In this document: positions 24,801-36,550 of the stretch, piece after piece
Numbering within the stretch: position 1 is the stretch's first letter
Layout of the letters: the number at the start of each line of letters is the position of its first letter
From: Andrena cerasifolii
Taxonomy: Eukaryota; Arthropoda; Insecta; Hymenoptera; Andrenidae
Reading direction: 5' to 3'
Length of the DNA stretch: 64,000 nt
Assembly: GCF_050908995.1 (NCBI RefSeq)
Contig: NC_135124.1
Coordinates: 7,564,001 to 7,628,000 of the forward strand
Program-made: the position numbers and the translations under genes
Notes under the pieces: generated by a model
What the model was told of the DNA's origin: nothing
Seen by the model: only the letters and a program-made list of their open reading frames with translations
Databases searched by the model: none

Positions 24801-26114
24801 TACCACTGTAAATTATAAGGGGTAATTCTGAATTTGGTATTACTCAAATAAGTAATATATGTTGACGCGTAAACTCCTTTCATTAGTTGTTTATATCACT
24901 TTGGTTTTTGCGCATAGATCTGTACGTGTACAGAGTCAGATGCAGAATTTTCCACTTAATTGTTTCTGGATATTTTAAGTAGTGCATCCTAAACGTTTAT
25001 TAGATTATTATACATAGTATACATTACATAGCTGCAAAATTTGAACCAAATTGGTAACCCGAACCTTGTGCATCTGGTAGCACTTGGAAGACCACGAGCG
25101 TCTGCACTTAAATAGTTTCCCATAAGCAACGTAACAGTATTACGTGAAGGCGTTAATTTCTAATCGACCAAGCGGTTCAGTCTAATTTTCTCACGCAAAG
25201 CTTAACGAATTAAAAGGGATTGTTGTAATTTTGACATAATCAGAGTTATTAAGCAAAAATCAGGATTGTTTTTGGGCACGGCTTTTGTCAGCAACCTATA
25301 CAGGTTGCCCAATGAGGATGTGGTACTTCGGAGAGACTGGTTCGCAACAAAGTGAGACGGATTTATATAAAATTTACCATGTATTATAAAAATAAGCAGA
25401 AGGAAAAGCGAAAGGTGGTACCAAAAAATAATGGGGAATTTACATGGGTTTATGTTACGATAAACAATATAAAGGTTCAATTGCGGTGTTAGAATTTTAC
25501 AATATTTGGATCGGTATCGAAGGTTACAATTTCTTGCTAAACTGGATTTTACCGTAGAGCATACAACGCAGGTTGCCGCGAACGTCAGACGATAGACAAA
25601 AATTGATGGAGAATAATTGATCGAGGGGAAATCCCGTAACTCACTAGGTGGTTAGATCAATTATCGCGTGGGTGTTTGATTTTATACATTCAAGGTGAAT
25701 AATTTGGAAAGGTAATGCGGTCGGCGATTGTTATTACATAAATTGGAGAATTTCCAAACCCCGTAACACACTAGGTGGTTGGATCAATTGTCAATGGCTT
25801 AAGAATCGAATTGCAGAAAAATTTAAAAAAAAAGTGATCGGCACTTAACAACAGTAACAGGTGTTACGCTTACAGAGTGCCTTCAAGGAAGCTCATGAGA
25901 AAATATCACGTTTTGTTTAACATGAATTCAGAAACAATTCTTTATATCCTTTTCATTTGCATATTAAGAAGTTCGTGCGAGGAATTGTTAAACTTTAATT
26001 TAACTCGATCATTTCGCAACTGAGAATGTCTCCATGCGTATTAAAATACCTGCTTAAAAATCACCAAAAATGAATTAACTGATTCTGATAGTAGCAAATT
26101 TAACATAAGAGATA
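21854..26114. other. Non-coding stretch
   Basis: AT-rich DNA with GC-richer blocks at about 22600-22990 and 23490-24130. Frames up to 129 codons in the second block overlap on both strands. A roughly 127-bp duplicated segment (about 25600-25795) is listed separately. No host gene or RNA gene is recognised. Confidence 0.55.
25600..25795 (+). repeat. Local duplication, about 127 bp period
   Basis: The motif CCCGTAACTCACTAGGTGGT (followed by TAGATCAATT) at about 25633 recurs at about 25760 as CCCGTAACACACTAGGTGGT (followed by TGGATCAATT). A GGAGAAT block precedes both. Outside this core the copies have diverged. Nothing suggests coding. Confidence 0.6.
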
Positions 26115-26350
26115 CAGTGACTCGCATTAATATTCGTACACTTTTAAAAATCGCATAACTTTTTTAGAATTGGTCCAAACAACTTGAGTTTTTTCGAGAA
26201 GCTAGAAGGATTAGTTTGCTAAATGACGTATTTGGTCGTTTTGAAAAAAAATGTATTTGGTCGGAGTAGCGAAAAAAATAGTAAAGGTCGATTTTTAAAC
26301 TTTTTTTCGTGAACTTGTATATTGTGTCCGAATATTAATGCGAGTCACTG
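26115..26350. mobile_element. Tc1/mariner-type MITE
   Basis: Inverted repeats of about 28 bp, CAGTGACTCGCATTAATATT… at the left and its complement at the right, differ at only one or two bases. TA dinucleotides flank both termini (26113-26114 and 26351-26352), the exact target of Tc1/mariner transposases. The 236-bp interior is A/T-rich and non-coding. High arm identity suggests a fairly recent or well-preserved insertion. Confidence 0.8.
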
Positions 26351-26352
26351 TA

Positions 26353-29300
26353 ACACTATCTCGTCCTGCAGGCATATAATTATTAAGATTTCGCGAAGCG
26401 TTATCACGTTTTATACAAACCAGAAACCTTTCCTAATGATGGGTCAACTCGTCTTCCTCAGTTTGCAGGCTAAAGTTACGAATTTTATTAAGTCAGCTTT
26501 CATTAATAACCGACAGGAGTGCTTCTAACATCCATAGCTGAAGAGCACGACGAGTAACTTTAATCCAGTGGTTTCACGTTAAATAAGCGATGTCTTCTCC
26601 TACCATGTGCATCAATAAATCAGAAACGCTCGGAACTTCTGATGCAAATGTCATCGGGACCCTATTGCACGCTAAATGGCCTTCCCTCGTTGTTTGCGGT
26701 GATTCTTCGCGTCTCTCAAGCCTTCCTCCATAATTTACCCTCGGGAAGGGCGACACGAAATCGCAGTTCCGCTTGTGCTCGGTTTATACAGTTCAGAGTT
26801 TACGAGGGGAACAGCTCGTGAAGCGTTTGCATGCTTAGGGACCCTCGTAAGCGTGAACTTTCGGACGATTGCGAGTTCATCTCGATCGAGACGCACCCTG
26901 AATTGGCTGCCCTGCGACAGCAATTCCTACAAAGCTTCTCGCAAACGTCGCGTGTTCGATTGTCGAGTTGCGACTGAATTCTTGAAGCAGTCACTCTTCT
27001 GAAACGCAGGAAAGTCGTTTGTGGAAGCTCGTAGGAGTTCCTAAGTATGTTTCCCTTGCAAAGAGTAGTTCTAAGTATCGTTCGGATTCTGTAAATAATA
27101 GGTGGTGCTCGAAGGATGCCACCAGTTTAACAGAATTTATCGAAATCAATTTACAGGAATTCCAAAAGTGATTGAACTGAATCGAACCGAAGAACAATGT
27201 CGTATGTATCACATTTTCAACCCCTGGACCTCCTTTAAAGTAATGGAGGCTTTAACCCCCTCATTCAATTTCTTCGACTGCTCATTTAGCTATTTTCTTA
27301 ATTTGGTTTTTGTACCTTTATGTGCTTTTTGCTTCTACTTTATTTACGTATTACTTCTATAAATATTCCTCTGATCTGCGCATCATTGCTCAGTGCCCAT
27401 ACATTATTATTTCCTGTATGTATCAGAGGACTAAACAATTAAGTAAATAAATTAATAAAAAAATAGAACTGTGTTTACACAATTCTCAAAGTAATCTTTT
27501 ATAGTGGGCTTGAACAAAATGCTTAGTGCAAAAACTTTTGTGTATATTCTTGAAGGTTTGCTCAGGACACTATAGAATAAAAATTGTGCAGTATAAGAAG
27601 TGGTATAGGCTGAAATGTCAATTTCACCCAAAATGGTGAGTCGCGCCACTATTGCGCTGACAGCCTTAATTATGAATTTCGTTTGACTTTAGAATGTAAG
27701 TACATGAGGGACAGAAGCATTGGAAGGCGTATGGGTGTCTTGTGTAAAGCAATAAATTCCTCCCATCTTGCTACATCCTTGCCAAAGCTTCTCGATTTTT
27801 CCCTCGGGGCTTCCTTGTACGCGGCCAGCTGGAACGAGATTTTCTTTTCGAAACCGCTATTACCGTTCGGTTTAACGTCAATATTTACCAGCTTTCAGGA
27901 TCCCTATTTCCCTATGTCCTCATCAAACGCGTTCTCCCGTGAATCGCTATGAAAGCGTCATTCCATTCCACGAGATTCGTCGATTTTCCATACCGTAGAT
28001 GCGTTACATTCATACTTACGCCGTATGTAAATGATATTCCCGCATCCGTCTGACGGCGGCTGCTCGCGCGCACTTCCGCCCCGGGAATTTGTTCCAACAT
28101 CCCACTTGGTCCCGACGATTGGCGATGGAAGGGCTTGTGGAATATCGATCAACTCGATGGGAAAGTGTCTGTGACGAGGAATCGTTGGATCGCTTGATAC
28201 TTTCCTACCGCTGCGATTTGCTTAATCGTGGCGTGGTTTTTCGAATACCTTCCTCGCCGTTGAATTGGATCGGTTGAATGACTGCAATGTGGTCTATTGT
28301 TCTATGAGATTCTACTTGCTTGTAATTATAATCAATCCCGTTCCCTTGATATGGTTTCTTACACCGATTTGGAAATCTTCGTTGTTGTAATGTTTTAGTT
28401 GTCACATTGAATTTCGGCTAAATTTAGGTAGTGGAGAGTTGAAACAATATCCAGAGACTGTTCAGTATGCTAAAGACTGTTTCTAATTGTTATAAAAGCA
28501 GAAGAAAAAAATTATGTGACATAACTTTTGGTTGGTATTCCTTGGATCAAACTTGGATCAAACTTCGTTTCATGGTAAATTCATTTGGATTAACAATCTT
28601 CTTCGAATAACTACTTCTCATTCCTCTCAAACTACGTCATATAGAAACGCCAAATATGTACACAGTATTTCAACGAATTAATTAATTTTATTAGATTTTC
28701 TTTACAAACCTCAACTTTCAAATTCTGAATAGAAACTCAATATCTCTAATAATTGTCATCCCTGAGGATCGTCGAAGCTTCAAACTCCCTTTAAAATTTC
28801 AATATAAGTAGTAGACTTCGTTAGAATAAAGGAAGAATCATTCTTCGCGTGAAAATCAAGCCTCGTACAAATCCTTTAATCTTTCAACGCGCAAGTTCTC
28901 ATTGCTTGCATTATTTTCATTTATGCCACTAAATACGGTTCATTCTTCATCCGTTGAAATCATTTCCTGCTCTTTCTGGCCAGTTGAACATCTCTTCTCT
29001 CCTACTTGCACTTAACACGATATGAAACTTAAACCACAGTTGTACCTGTTTTTTTTTTTCAATAAAAAAATGAACGCTCCATTAGACGACGGCGTATAAT
29101 GAGCTGAATCGCTCTTGCGTTGTTTCGCTTGCCGCGAAGCTGAAAGCTTGGACTTCTTTCGCAAAGAAAGGATCGATTCCGTGGCTCATCGTCGGAAACC
29201 ATAAAGATATTCTCCCTTGAAGTTTCCTTTGGCGGGCTTCCGGTAACCATGTATATACACGGATATGTACACCGAGGGGCTTTCAGGTGGTCTTCGGAAA

Positions 29301-30555
29301 GTGCAGCCGGAGTGTCGTTTCTGTTTACTCGACAGCTGCACAAGCCCTTTCTTCAAGATTACTTTACACCGTGTCTTGAATTCGATATCGCGGATTTCAA
29401 ACGTTCGACAAAATTTCTACACGTGCACCAACTACACCCTTATTTGCCCACCCCCAAATCTTTTCTTCTTCGAAAATATAACAACGTTCTCAGAAGGCTT
29501 AGAGCCAAAGGACAAATAGAACGATTTCCTACACAAACGGGCCTCTTAATTTTATTTTTATCGTAGCTACGAAAAATAGTGAAGGTGTGTCAGAATTAAA
29601 TATTTACACTTCGCATTGTATTTGAAAGGCTGAAGAAAGCTTTAAAAAAATCACTCAGAGCTTAGTCTATACATGAGCAAGTTTCCAATAAGGTAGCATG
29701 AAAAATAGTTGTGGAGCATGTTTTCTTTGAACTTCTGAAATAAATAAAGACAATATTTTCATCCCGCTTTGAAGTCACGGTAAAAAACATACAGTTTCAA
29801 CGAGGAATTGGACGAGCAGCGTGACACAATCTTGAAATTAACGCTGCGATTTCCATGCAGCTGGTCTCTGAACGGAAGTTCCATCACAGGGGATGCTTTT
29901 ATCCTGCCGATATACTTTTCAATCGGGGGAATCGAGATCGTTTGGACCTTTCCTCGGAAATCTACCTGTTTTATCCCAGTAATGAAAAACGAGGCTCATT
30001 GATTGGGTCTCGCGGAACAGCGTCGAAATGACTTGTCGAACATTTCGGGGGCTGAATTCGAGCCGCGAATTAATTCGTCCTCGTTTACACGCCATTCCGG
30101 CGAGGAGATAGCGCGCCGCGCGGAACATTTGTCCGCGACCGCTTCATTTTCCCTGGTTTTGAAATAAAGTGATTTATTGTCGCGCGCTGCTGCCCTCCCC
30201 TCCCCCTTCGCGCGATATTTATTGGCCTCGTGTACCCATTATTATTGGTGCACGGAGGAACGTGCGCCACGGGAAATTCGTTTAACGCGGACCGACGGAT
30301 GTTAGCATTGCCACCCACGCTTTTACTCGCGCGCAGGTAACTGGCGGGTTTTATAAATGTGTCGAGATAATTTTAGGCAGAACGAGCGGAGAATTGATTT
30401 CGCGATTCGACGTGCGTCGAATGTGGGCGCCCCTGTGCACAGTGTTTTCTGATACGCGCGTGAAAAGTAGGTACCTACTGTTACCTAAAGTTGGAATGGG
30501 ATTTTGTGTTAAATTAAGCTTTTTATTGGTGGGCAAGAGGTTGATTTAATTTTTT
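26353..30555. other. Non-coding stretch
   Basis: AT-rich with GC-richer blocks at about 26560-26990, 27780-28260 and 29800-30430. A short tandem AAACTTGGATC pair lies at about 28545-28567. Open frames are all below 106 codons and unrecognised. No RNA gene is seen. Confidence 0.55.
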
Positions 30556-31199
30556 GAAATTCGTAAAATTCCCGAAGTTATAGGCATTTCAGTAGCGGCA
30601 AATGCGCAGGTGAAACGCGGCCATTTGGCACTCAAGTGAAACTTTAAACGCGTTTTTCTCGAATCATGATTTTCCCGAACGGCAGACTGAATAATAAAAG
30701 AAATTATTAACCGATTCTGAAAACCTTGATGGCATTTTCTTTGTAATTGAATTCACTATCGAATCACCTTTTGATCGTCAATTTTAGAGGTCAAAGCTCT
30801 TCGTTATTAACATTTTCAGGTGCAGAATTACCCTCTTTTTCGCACGTTTGTGTTGAAACGTGTACCAACCATCGCAATTTTCCTTTATTTGCCTTCTTAA
30901 AGGCTGACGCGATAGTGATTGATATAACCTATAAGAATATCTTTGGTTTTTCGATTTCATGTCTGAAATTGTCATCCTACGTGGAGTTCTACTGTCCGTT
31001 TACGCCTCTTCTGCTGCAGCAGTGCACTGAGCGCCATGTAAAATTCGCACCATATAGGAAGATGAAGAAAAAGTTTTTATATCCTTGAAGAACGAGTAAA
31101 GAAATACCATAAAGTTTTTTTACTGCAAGTTGTATACTTTTCTGGAAAAAAAATCCTAAAGATCACCTATTTTTCGAGCGTTTTGACCGGACGGTCCCC
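30556..31199. mobile_element. Possible TTAA-flanked DNA transposon relic
   Basis: The right end reads …GACGGTCCCC immediately before TTAA (31200-31203), which fits a Kolobok or piggyBac-like TTAA target. The left part carries ACTTTAAACGCGTTTTTCTC (30641-30660), a motif that reappears inverted at 35360-35381 beside a transposase remnant. A nearby CGAAGTTAT motif is also shared between the two loci. The left boundary is a guess. A 113-codon + strand frame (30747-31088) is not recognised. Confidence 0.35.
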
Positions 31200-31203
31200 T
31201 TAA

Positions 31204-31859
31204 GTATCTGTACTTATGAGAAAGAGATTGTGAAATGCAGAGTGACGAAACACTCTTATAGTAATCTGAGAAATAAGCTTTACTGAAGGACCTGAAAGTT
31301 TGATATGTTATCAAATTTTATCGTTCAATTACTTCACTTCTTAATGCCTACATTGGTATACAAATACTCTTAGCACTTAGCAATTACAGAAAAGTGACAG
31401 TATCTAGCGTTACATTCATCGTTACATGCCACCATTTTTACCTCCCCACGTATTGCAACTTATTCATAATCCACGTGGCATACTACACGTTAAAGATTCT
31501 TGTAGCCTAGGCCGCGCGAATATGAAAGACGATAATAGAGGATGGTGGTCGTCCACTCAGGGGTTAATTCACCCACCAGCTGACCGCGTTTCGTCATTTC
31601 CAATCACGGGACGCGGGACGCGTGTATACCACGGTCTCGAAACAAGGTTCGCGGTGCCGTGGGATCGTTTGAGAGGTCAACCTTCGGTGCCATCGGCTCT
31701 CGCTGGAAGCCAACCGGTCGCAAATTGCGGTTGGAGAATGTACGATCGTAGCCGGTGCGTATACTCGGCCAGGAACCGAAGTCGCAGTCGCGACAACAAA
31801 TAAGGAATGAAAAATATAGCCCTTGGCGCCCGTACAATGGCGATATTTATAAACGCACG
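31204..31859. other. Non-coding stretch
   Basis: AT-rich to 31420, then GC-richer. A 125-codon + frame (31426-31803) has no family resemblance I can see and is overlapped by an antisense frame. Nothing else is recognised. Confidence 0.5.
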
Positions 31860-32092
31860 CTGAATCCTTCCATCCCCGATACCCCCATCTTTCTCACTTC
31901 TTCTCACTGCTCTTTTTTCACCTTTCTTCCCTCCCCGTGTTCTCCCCCCTCTGTCTCTCTCCCTCCCATTTCTCTTCCCCATATTCCCCACCTTTCTTCG
32001 TCCTCGTCCTTTCGCCTTCCACTTTTTTTTCCCCCCGCCCTTTTTTTCTCCCTCAACCCTCCCTGCCCCCCCTCCGTTTCGATCGTCCCTGA
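31860..32092 (+). repeat. Polypyrimidine tract of about 230 bp
   Basis: The + strand is almost entirely C and T from about 31880 to 32075, with runs such as TTCTCCCCCCTCTGTCTCTC and CCCCCCGCCC. It is not a simple tandem repeat. Such asymmetric tracts can form triplex structures and often lie in introns. The frames reading through it on both strands are low-complexity artefacts. Confidence 0.8.
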
Positions 32093-33844
32093 CAAATTCC
32101 CAGACGGAAGGCACACGCCTAAAGGATCGACTTCATAAATTCTCGGCCGCGGTAAACCACCGAGCGGACCTCCTTCGTGGATTTATTCGAGCCCCTCGCT
32201 GCAGGACCTTCGGGGACGCGGGTCGTCAGCATCCTCCGAACGACGACGTCACGTTTCCAAGCGTCTCTCGTGGCGCGGGCACGTTCTAGCGCGACAGGCA
32301 CACGCTGCCTTTTTACGGGCCTCGAGATTGAAGGCTTCGGGGAGCAAACGCGATCCTTCAAACGTCGCTTTCGCGGCTGTGCCGACTTCTAGCCCCTGCT
32401 CGCGGCGCTTGCGATAATTACCTTGCGAGATGGACGACGCAACTCGGCGAAACGTATTTCGTCGGCTTCTTGGTGAAGCTGAACCAAGTCCGTACCTCGT
32501 AATTTTCGGTAGACGCAAATTTAAAGTCCAATGCACTGCAGCGAATCAGGTAATAATTGAAAGGTATTGCAAAGTACCCGAGTTTTTCTCCACGTCGAGT
32601 TTTATTAATCTGTTCCTGTGAAAAAAATTAGGAAGTAATAATTACTTTCGTTGATCCTTAAGGATTTTAAAATGGAACGATGAACGTGGTCAGCTTTACC
32701 AACAAATTTTGGTGTTTCAAAATTAAAAGCTGCATTTGATTTTCAGGATAAAAATTACCTATAACATTCACTTCGTCTTGACGAGAGCTCAAGCTGCCTT
32801 TACAGGCTTAAGATTGTCCCTTCCACTTAAATCACTCCCAAAATTTTGATTAGTCATTAAAGAAAAATGGGAGGGAAAACCTCCGGCACTTTCAAATTTC
32901 AAATAACACAGTTTCCTCCGCTCCACACTGTCTTAAAAATTTCAAAATAATTATCAAAGACAAATTGCTTAAAAGTGGGGTATTCAAATCGCTTTGTAGT
33001 TTCCACGAATTTGTTTTATTTACTGTATTAAGCCCGTTAAAGGGATCGCACCCTGCTGAAGCAGCGTAAAACGAATTCTGTGATCGGAGAAGATCACCTG
33101 CGCCAGAAAAAAAGAGCGATTATGCACGCTGCACGCGGGTATTTTAATTCTGTCGCGCGACACAGTGTGACATTAGCCGCGGTGTCGCGCAGCTTGTGCC
33201 CTGCGGATTCGCCTGACCGCCATAAATAATAACCAGTGCCTTTATTGGCGACAATATTTTACGTGTGATCGGTCACGGTGGCCCGGGACCACCGATCGGT
33301 CATTAAACGCTGCGAGGCAGAGCGTTTTCGAAGCGGACGCCGCGGGAGACGCGGCTGAAAGGAACATGGGAAAATCGGTGGCTGAAATTACTCGGGGATC
33401 CGAGACCAGCGCGTATCGGCCACGAGCATGAGAAAATCGATCACGTGGTATTATGCCACGTGTCGTAGTATTTTAAAAAAAAATCTCAACTGAGATAGAT
33501 TTATAATTAAAATGTTTTGACAAAGGCATCTTACCTGGGCAATGCAAGTTGTGGCTGCTTTTTTTTTTAAGAATTATTGATAAATATTGGAAACGGAACA
33601 CTCATGCCTCTCATACAGTCTTAGATATTTTTGGTAAATTGTCAGACATGATGATATTTTTAATGTTTACGTGATCTATATCTTTCTGGCTGCTAACATC
33701 TGACGTTTACATGTAGCTACTGTGCTAAAAAAGTATCTCGTGTGAACTGGTCTTTTTTATTACCAAGAGTAAGTAATTTGGATGTTGTCAACAATTGTGC
33801 TGCACTTTTACCTATTTCTGGACACGTACATTGTCGGTATCGCA
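32093..33844. other. Non-coding stretch with GC-rich islands
   Basis: GC-rich islands lie at about 32100-32470 and 33040-33440 with AT-rich DNA between. Frames of up to 95 codons are chance-like. No gene or RNA is recognised. A minus-strand CCCAG|GTAAGA at about 33530 was considered as a splice signal and rejected. Confidence 0.55.
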
Positions 33845-34218
33845 TTAAGGGGACTAGATGAAAAGTCGATATTTTTTATTGCATTTTCCGAAAGTGCTAT
33901 CTTTTCTGGATAAAATGCCGCTTGGCTTATATTAACACTGTTCCTACCACGATCGGTGAAATGACCGTTTTTAAAATTTCGATTAGAATTTCCTATATGC
34001 AACGTAATTGAATCGCCTTTAAACTTCACGACTTTTCCTCAAATATACGTATGTACATGATGTACTTCTGAATAAAAGTAAATTTATCACAATTAATTTT
34101 GGCGATTATGAAAGAAATCGCAATAGTAGGAGGGATATTTTACAAGATTCATGATAGAATATTCAAATAACAGAGATTTACATAATAAATGTTACATTAA
34201 AAATTAATCAATACTAAT

Positions 34219-34313
34219 AGATCCCTAATAGCATTTATTGTTGGCATTTTGATGGCCAACTAATTCCCAACTTGGGGATACTGTGGGCCAACCAGAAATG
34301 CTACTAGGGATCT
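34219..34313. mobile_element. Short palindromic MITE
   Basis: Inverted arms AGATCCCTAATAGCATTTAT… (34219-34245) and …AAATGCTACTAGGGATCT (34286-34313) pair with a few mismatches around a 40-bp centre that itself contains TGGCCAAC/GGGCCAAC copies. The whole unit is about 95 bp. No clear target duplication was found and the mobilising family is unknown. Confidence 0.5.
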
Positions 34314-35034
34314 GTCTAATGACTCCCTTAAAATCGTTCTCGCATCTAAGTAAAAGAAATTCTTATATAAATCTGACTTCAAACAAACTAATACTATCCA
34401 CTCAAATGAAGTCAGTATTCCACAAAATGTTTTCAATTAAACCAATATTCCAGTGTGCATGGAAAAATAGTTCAGAATTTTTGACAGAATCGGGAATTCG
34501 CACTCTCCAAAGATATGTCAGAACGATTGTCGACCCGAAGGAATTCTTATGCTGAAATATTTGAAAAATCCGAGGATCCCGCAGTTTTGAGTATCGGCTG
34601 CATCGTTCGCGATCTCGTTCTTCGGCTCCGTAAAAACGCTCCTCCTCATATTTCGCGGTCAGCGAGGGTCGCGATGAACACAGAGCCATCCCGATGATTC
34701 ACGGTCATGACTCACTTTACTACCACGGGGCCAGTAAGGGTTCGCATAAACGGGAAGGTCTTCGAAGCTGAAATAGCGACCAAGACGAAACGAAAGAGGA
34801 GGCGTAAAAAGTCCTTGTTTCAAAGGGATACGTACGTTCTCGGCGCCTAATAATTGATCACGTTTGGGATTTTTTTTCTCGAGAGGTGTGAAATAAATCG
34901 AAATTTTTATAATTGTATCTTGTTCCTGGGGCCTACATTCATATAACAAAATTTATTTGACACACTTTTGTCATATATTCCCGTTCGTTTTCTACGGTTG
35001 CATCGACCTCTGCACCAAGCAGGGGCCTCCTTAT
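34314..35034. other. Non-coding stretch
   Basis: Short frames only (up to 96 codons), overlapping on both strands, with a GC-richer part at about 34600-34860. It may belong to a degraded transposon reaching from a TTAAGGGGAC end at 33845, but I cannot support that firmly. Confidence 0.45.
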
Positions 35035-35338
35035 CAGCATGATAACTTCGACAATTTACAAGCTTTTTTCATGAACTTTGCGTTAATCTATGCAGAATGA
35101 CACTCTCTAAGGGTCATGGGGTCAAATTTTTGAATTTTTAGAAAATAAAAAAAATTATGTCATTTGGAAAAAAGCAGTCGATTTTTCGTCTACAATTTCG
35201 ATCTTTAAATGGTAAAAAAAATATTAAAAATTAAAATTTAAAAAAGATAGCCCCATGGAGCTTAGAGAATGTCATTCTGCATAAATTAACGCAAAGTTCG
35301 TGAATAAAAGGTTGTAAATTGTCGAAGTTATCATGCTG
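35035..35338. mobile_element. Long inverted repeat beside transposase remnant
   Basis: Arms of about 85 bp (35035-35120 and 35251-35338) are inverted copies with few mismatches. Shared blocks include CATGATAACTTCGACAATTT, AACTTTGCGTTAAT and GCAGAATGACA. The 130-bp centre is very A-rich. It lies about 90 bp beyond the 3' end of the transposase fragment at 35429-35809. It is probably either a MITE of that family or a folded terminal region of the same element. Confidence 0.65.
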
Positions 35339-35428
35339 GCAAGTTAGAAAAATGTGATTTCGAGAAAAACGCGTTTAAAGTTAAGAAGGACAGAAAGTAT
35401 TGAAAAGAAATTTCTTTGCAACTTACAC

Positions 35429-35809
35429 TTAGTCTCCCATTCCAGCAGCATACTGTGCACCCTCCTTTTTCTCATTGTTTGAATTTCTGCTCAATCTGCG
35501 AGCCGTAGGAGCCTCTTTTGTAGCTTGTGCCGCTGCGATTCTCGCATGTTTCAGGCTGCTGGCGTCCTCTTTTTTGCAATAACTGTGCAAATTGATGCCT
35601 ATTTTACATTCCAATAAGCGTAAAATTTGCATATATACGGCTGCACCATCGTCAAATGTGCTTGTAGCAATGTCGGTTGCTATCTGCAAGATTAATCGAC
35701 TTCCGAGTGTGGCTTTTGGAGCTACTTTCCAACTTTTTGAGTTAAAGCTCTCATTGGTGTTTTGTGTAAAGCCTCCCACACATTTCGACAGCAGATCTTC
35801 GTTGCTCAA
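35429..35809 (-). pseudogene. Mutator-like transposase, C-terminal fragment
   Basis: About 126 residues on the minus strand. The segment CVGGFTQNTNESFNSKSWKV near the start matches the CxxGxTQNxNESxNxxxW signature I associate with the Mutator-like transposase domain of many insect and other metazoan DNA transposons. A downstream segment with LRLLECKIGIN and a basic, Arg/Asn-rich tail ending in YAAGMGD also resembles these proteins' C-termini. There is no ATG: the first codon shown is TTG and an in-frame TGA lies directly before it. Family members run to several hundred residues, so the N-terminal and catalytic parts are missing here. I infer a dead transposon copy, not a host gene. Neighbours agree: a long inverted repeat at 35035-35338 and a possible TTAA end at 36015-36018. 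Confidence 0.6.
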
Positions 35810-36429
35810 TCAATCGTACATGGGTTCAATGGCAATTTAAACTGAGTGAAATTCAAGATTTCCGCGCACGCTCTCACATTATGACAAATATTTTCGTTAA
35901 TTATTAAGATATCGCTTTGATTCTTTCGGCCCAAAATCCTCCACACTATCTATAAACATTTAATTTCAATGAAAAAAATTCTATTTTTTGAAGTTCAGGA
36001 ACGTACGTAACCCCTTAAGGTTTCGATGCTCCAAAAGTACTAGACCGAGTAAAGCAGTTGAAAATCGCATTGAAAAGATGACTGTTCGATCCTGATATCG
36101 CTAACGTTCTGCTGAAAAAATACACGTCCGAGATTGTCCTATTCATTTAATTACGAACTCCTTTAACAACTTTGTAACTGTGCTTTTGTAATTTGACAAA
36201 CTTACTGCGGAGCATAAGTTAAAATTGCTTGCATCTAAGTTTAAATTACTTAATACATTTCTGAGGAACTTTTAATTGAAAGATTTGCCTGCTTTAGACT
36301 TGCGCGTCAAATGTTTCATAATTCCTTCCCTGAATTACTTCTGCCTCACACATCTGTCAACTTGTCGTTGAATGCGGAATTTGTGTATCGATATTTTGAT
36401 TGAAATGAAACCTTGAATTTAAGAATCTG
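35810..36429. other. Non-coding stretch, possible transposon end
   Basis: Directly upstream of the transposase fragment. CCCCTTAAGG at 36011-36020 could be a transposon terminus next to a TTAA target, since TTAAGGGGAC also occurs at 33845-33854. However, the two ends share little beyond GGGG. The remainder is AT-rich with no gene. Confidence 0.4.
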
Positions 36430-36468
36430 CACGCGAATAACACGCTTCCTTTTATGTTCCAGGTGAGT
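36430..36468 (+). promoter_or_regulatory. Candidate recursive splice site (ratchet point) 2
   Basis: A pyrimidine-rich tract CTTCCTTTTATGTTCC leads to AG at 36461-36462, fused directly to GTGAGT (36463-36468), a consensus donor. The joined element CCAG|GTGAGT is the textbook form of an insect ratchet point. A second donor, CAG|GTAACT, lies 84 nt downstream at 36547, which would allow exon definition of a short RS-exon before the recreated donor is used. The flanking sequence resembles that of the candidate at 54894. A GAATAAC around 36435-36441 could serve as branch site. No coding exon adjoins it. Confidence 0.6.
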
Positions 36469-36546
36469 GAAGCTTCCCTATCTACCTGCTGCCCATTCAA
36501 ATGGAACACTATTAAATTCTTCCCTCGATTGGACGAATGATACAGG
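36463..36546 (+). other. Putative cryptic RS-exon of ratchet point 2
   Basis: Bounded by the 3' splice site ending at 36462 and by a donor ATACAG|GTAACT at 36547. In the frame beginning GTG AGT GAA, 25 codons are open before TGA, ending PRLDE, so inclusion would add a stop in that frame, as is usual for cryptic RS-exons. Length is 84 nt. This is an inferred structure without transcript support. Confidence 0.35.
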
Positions 36547-36550
36547 TAAC

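Noticed and set aside
30310..30345. CGCGCAG|GTAACT as a + strand ratchet point
   Set aside because: The bases before the AG are GCGCGC and the pyrimidine tract is too far upstream to make a convincing acceptor.
33500..33540. Minus-strand CCCAG|GTAAGA as a ratchet point
   Set aside because: The donor is good but the upstream tract on that strand is interrupted by purines and gives a poor acceptor.
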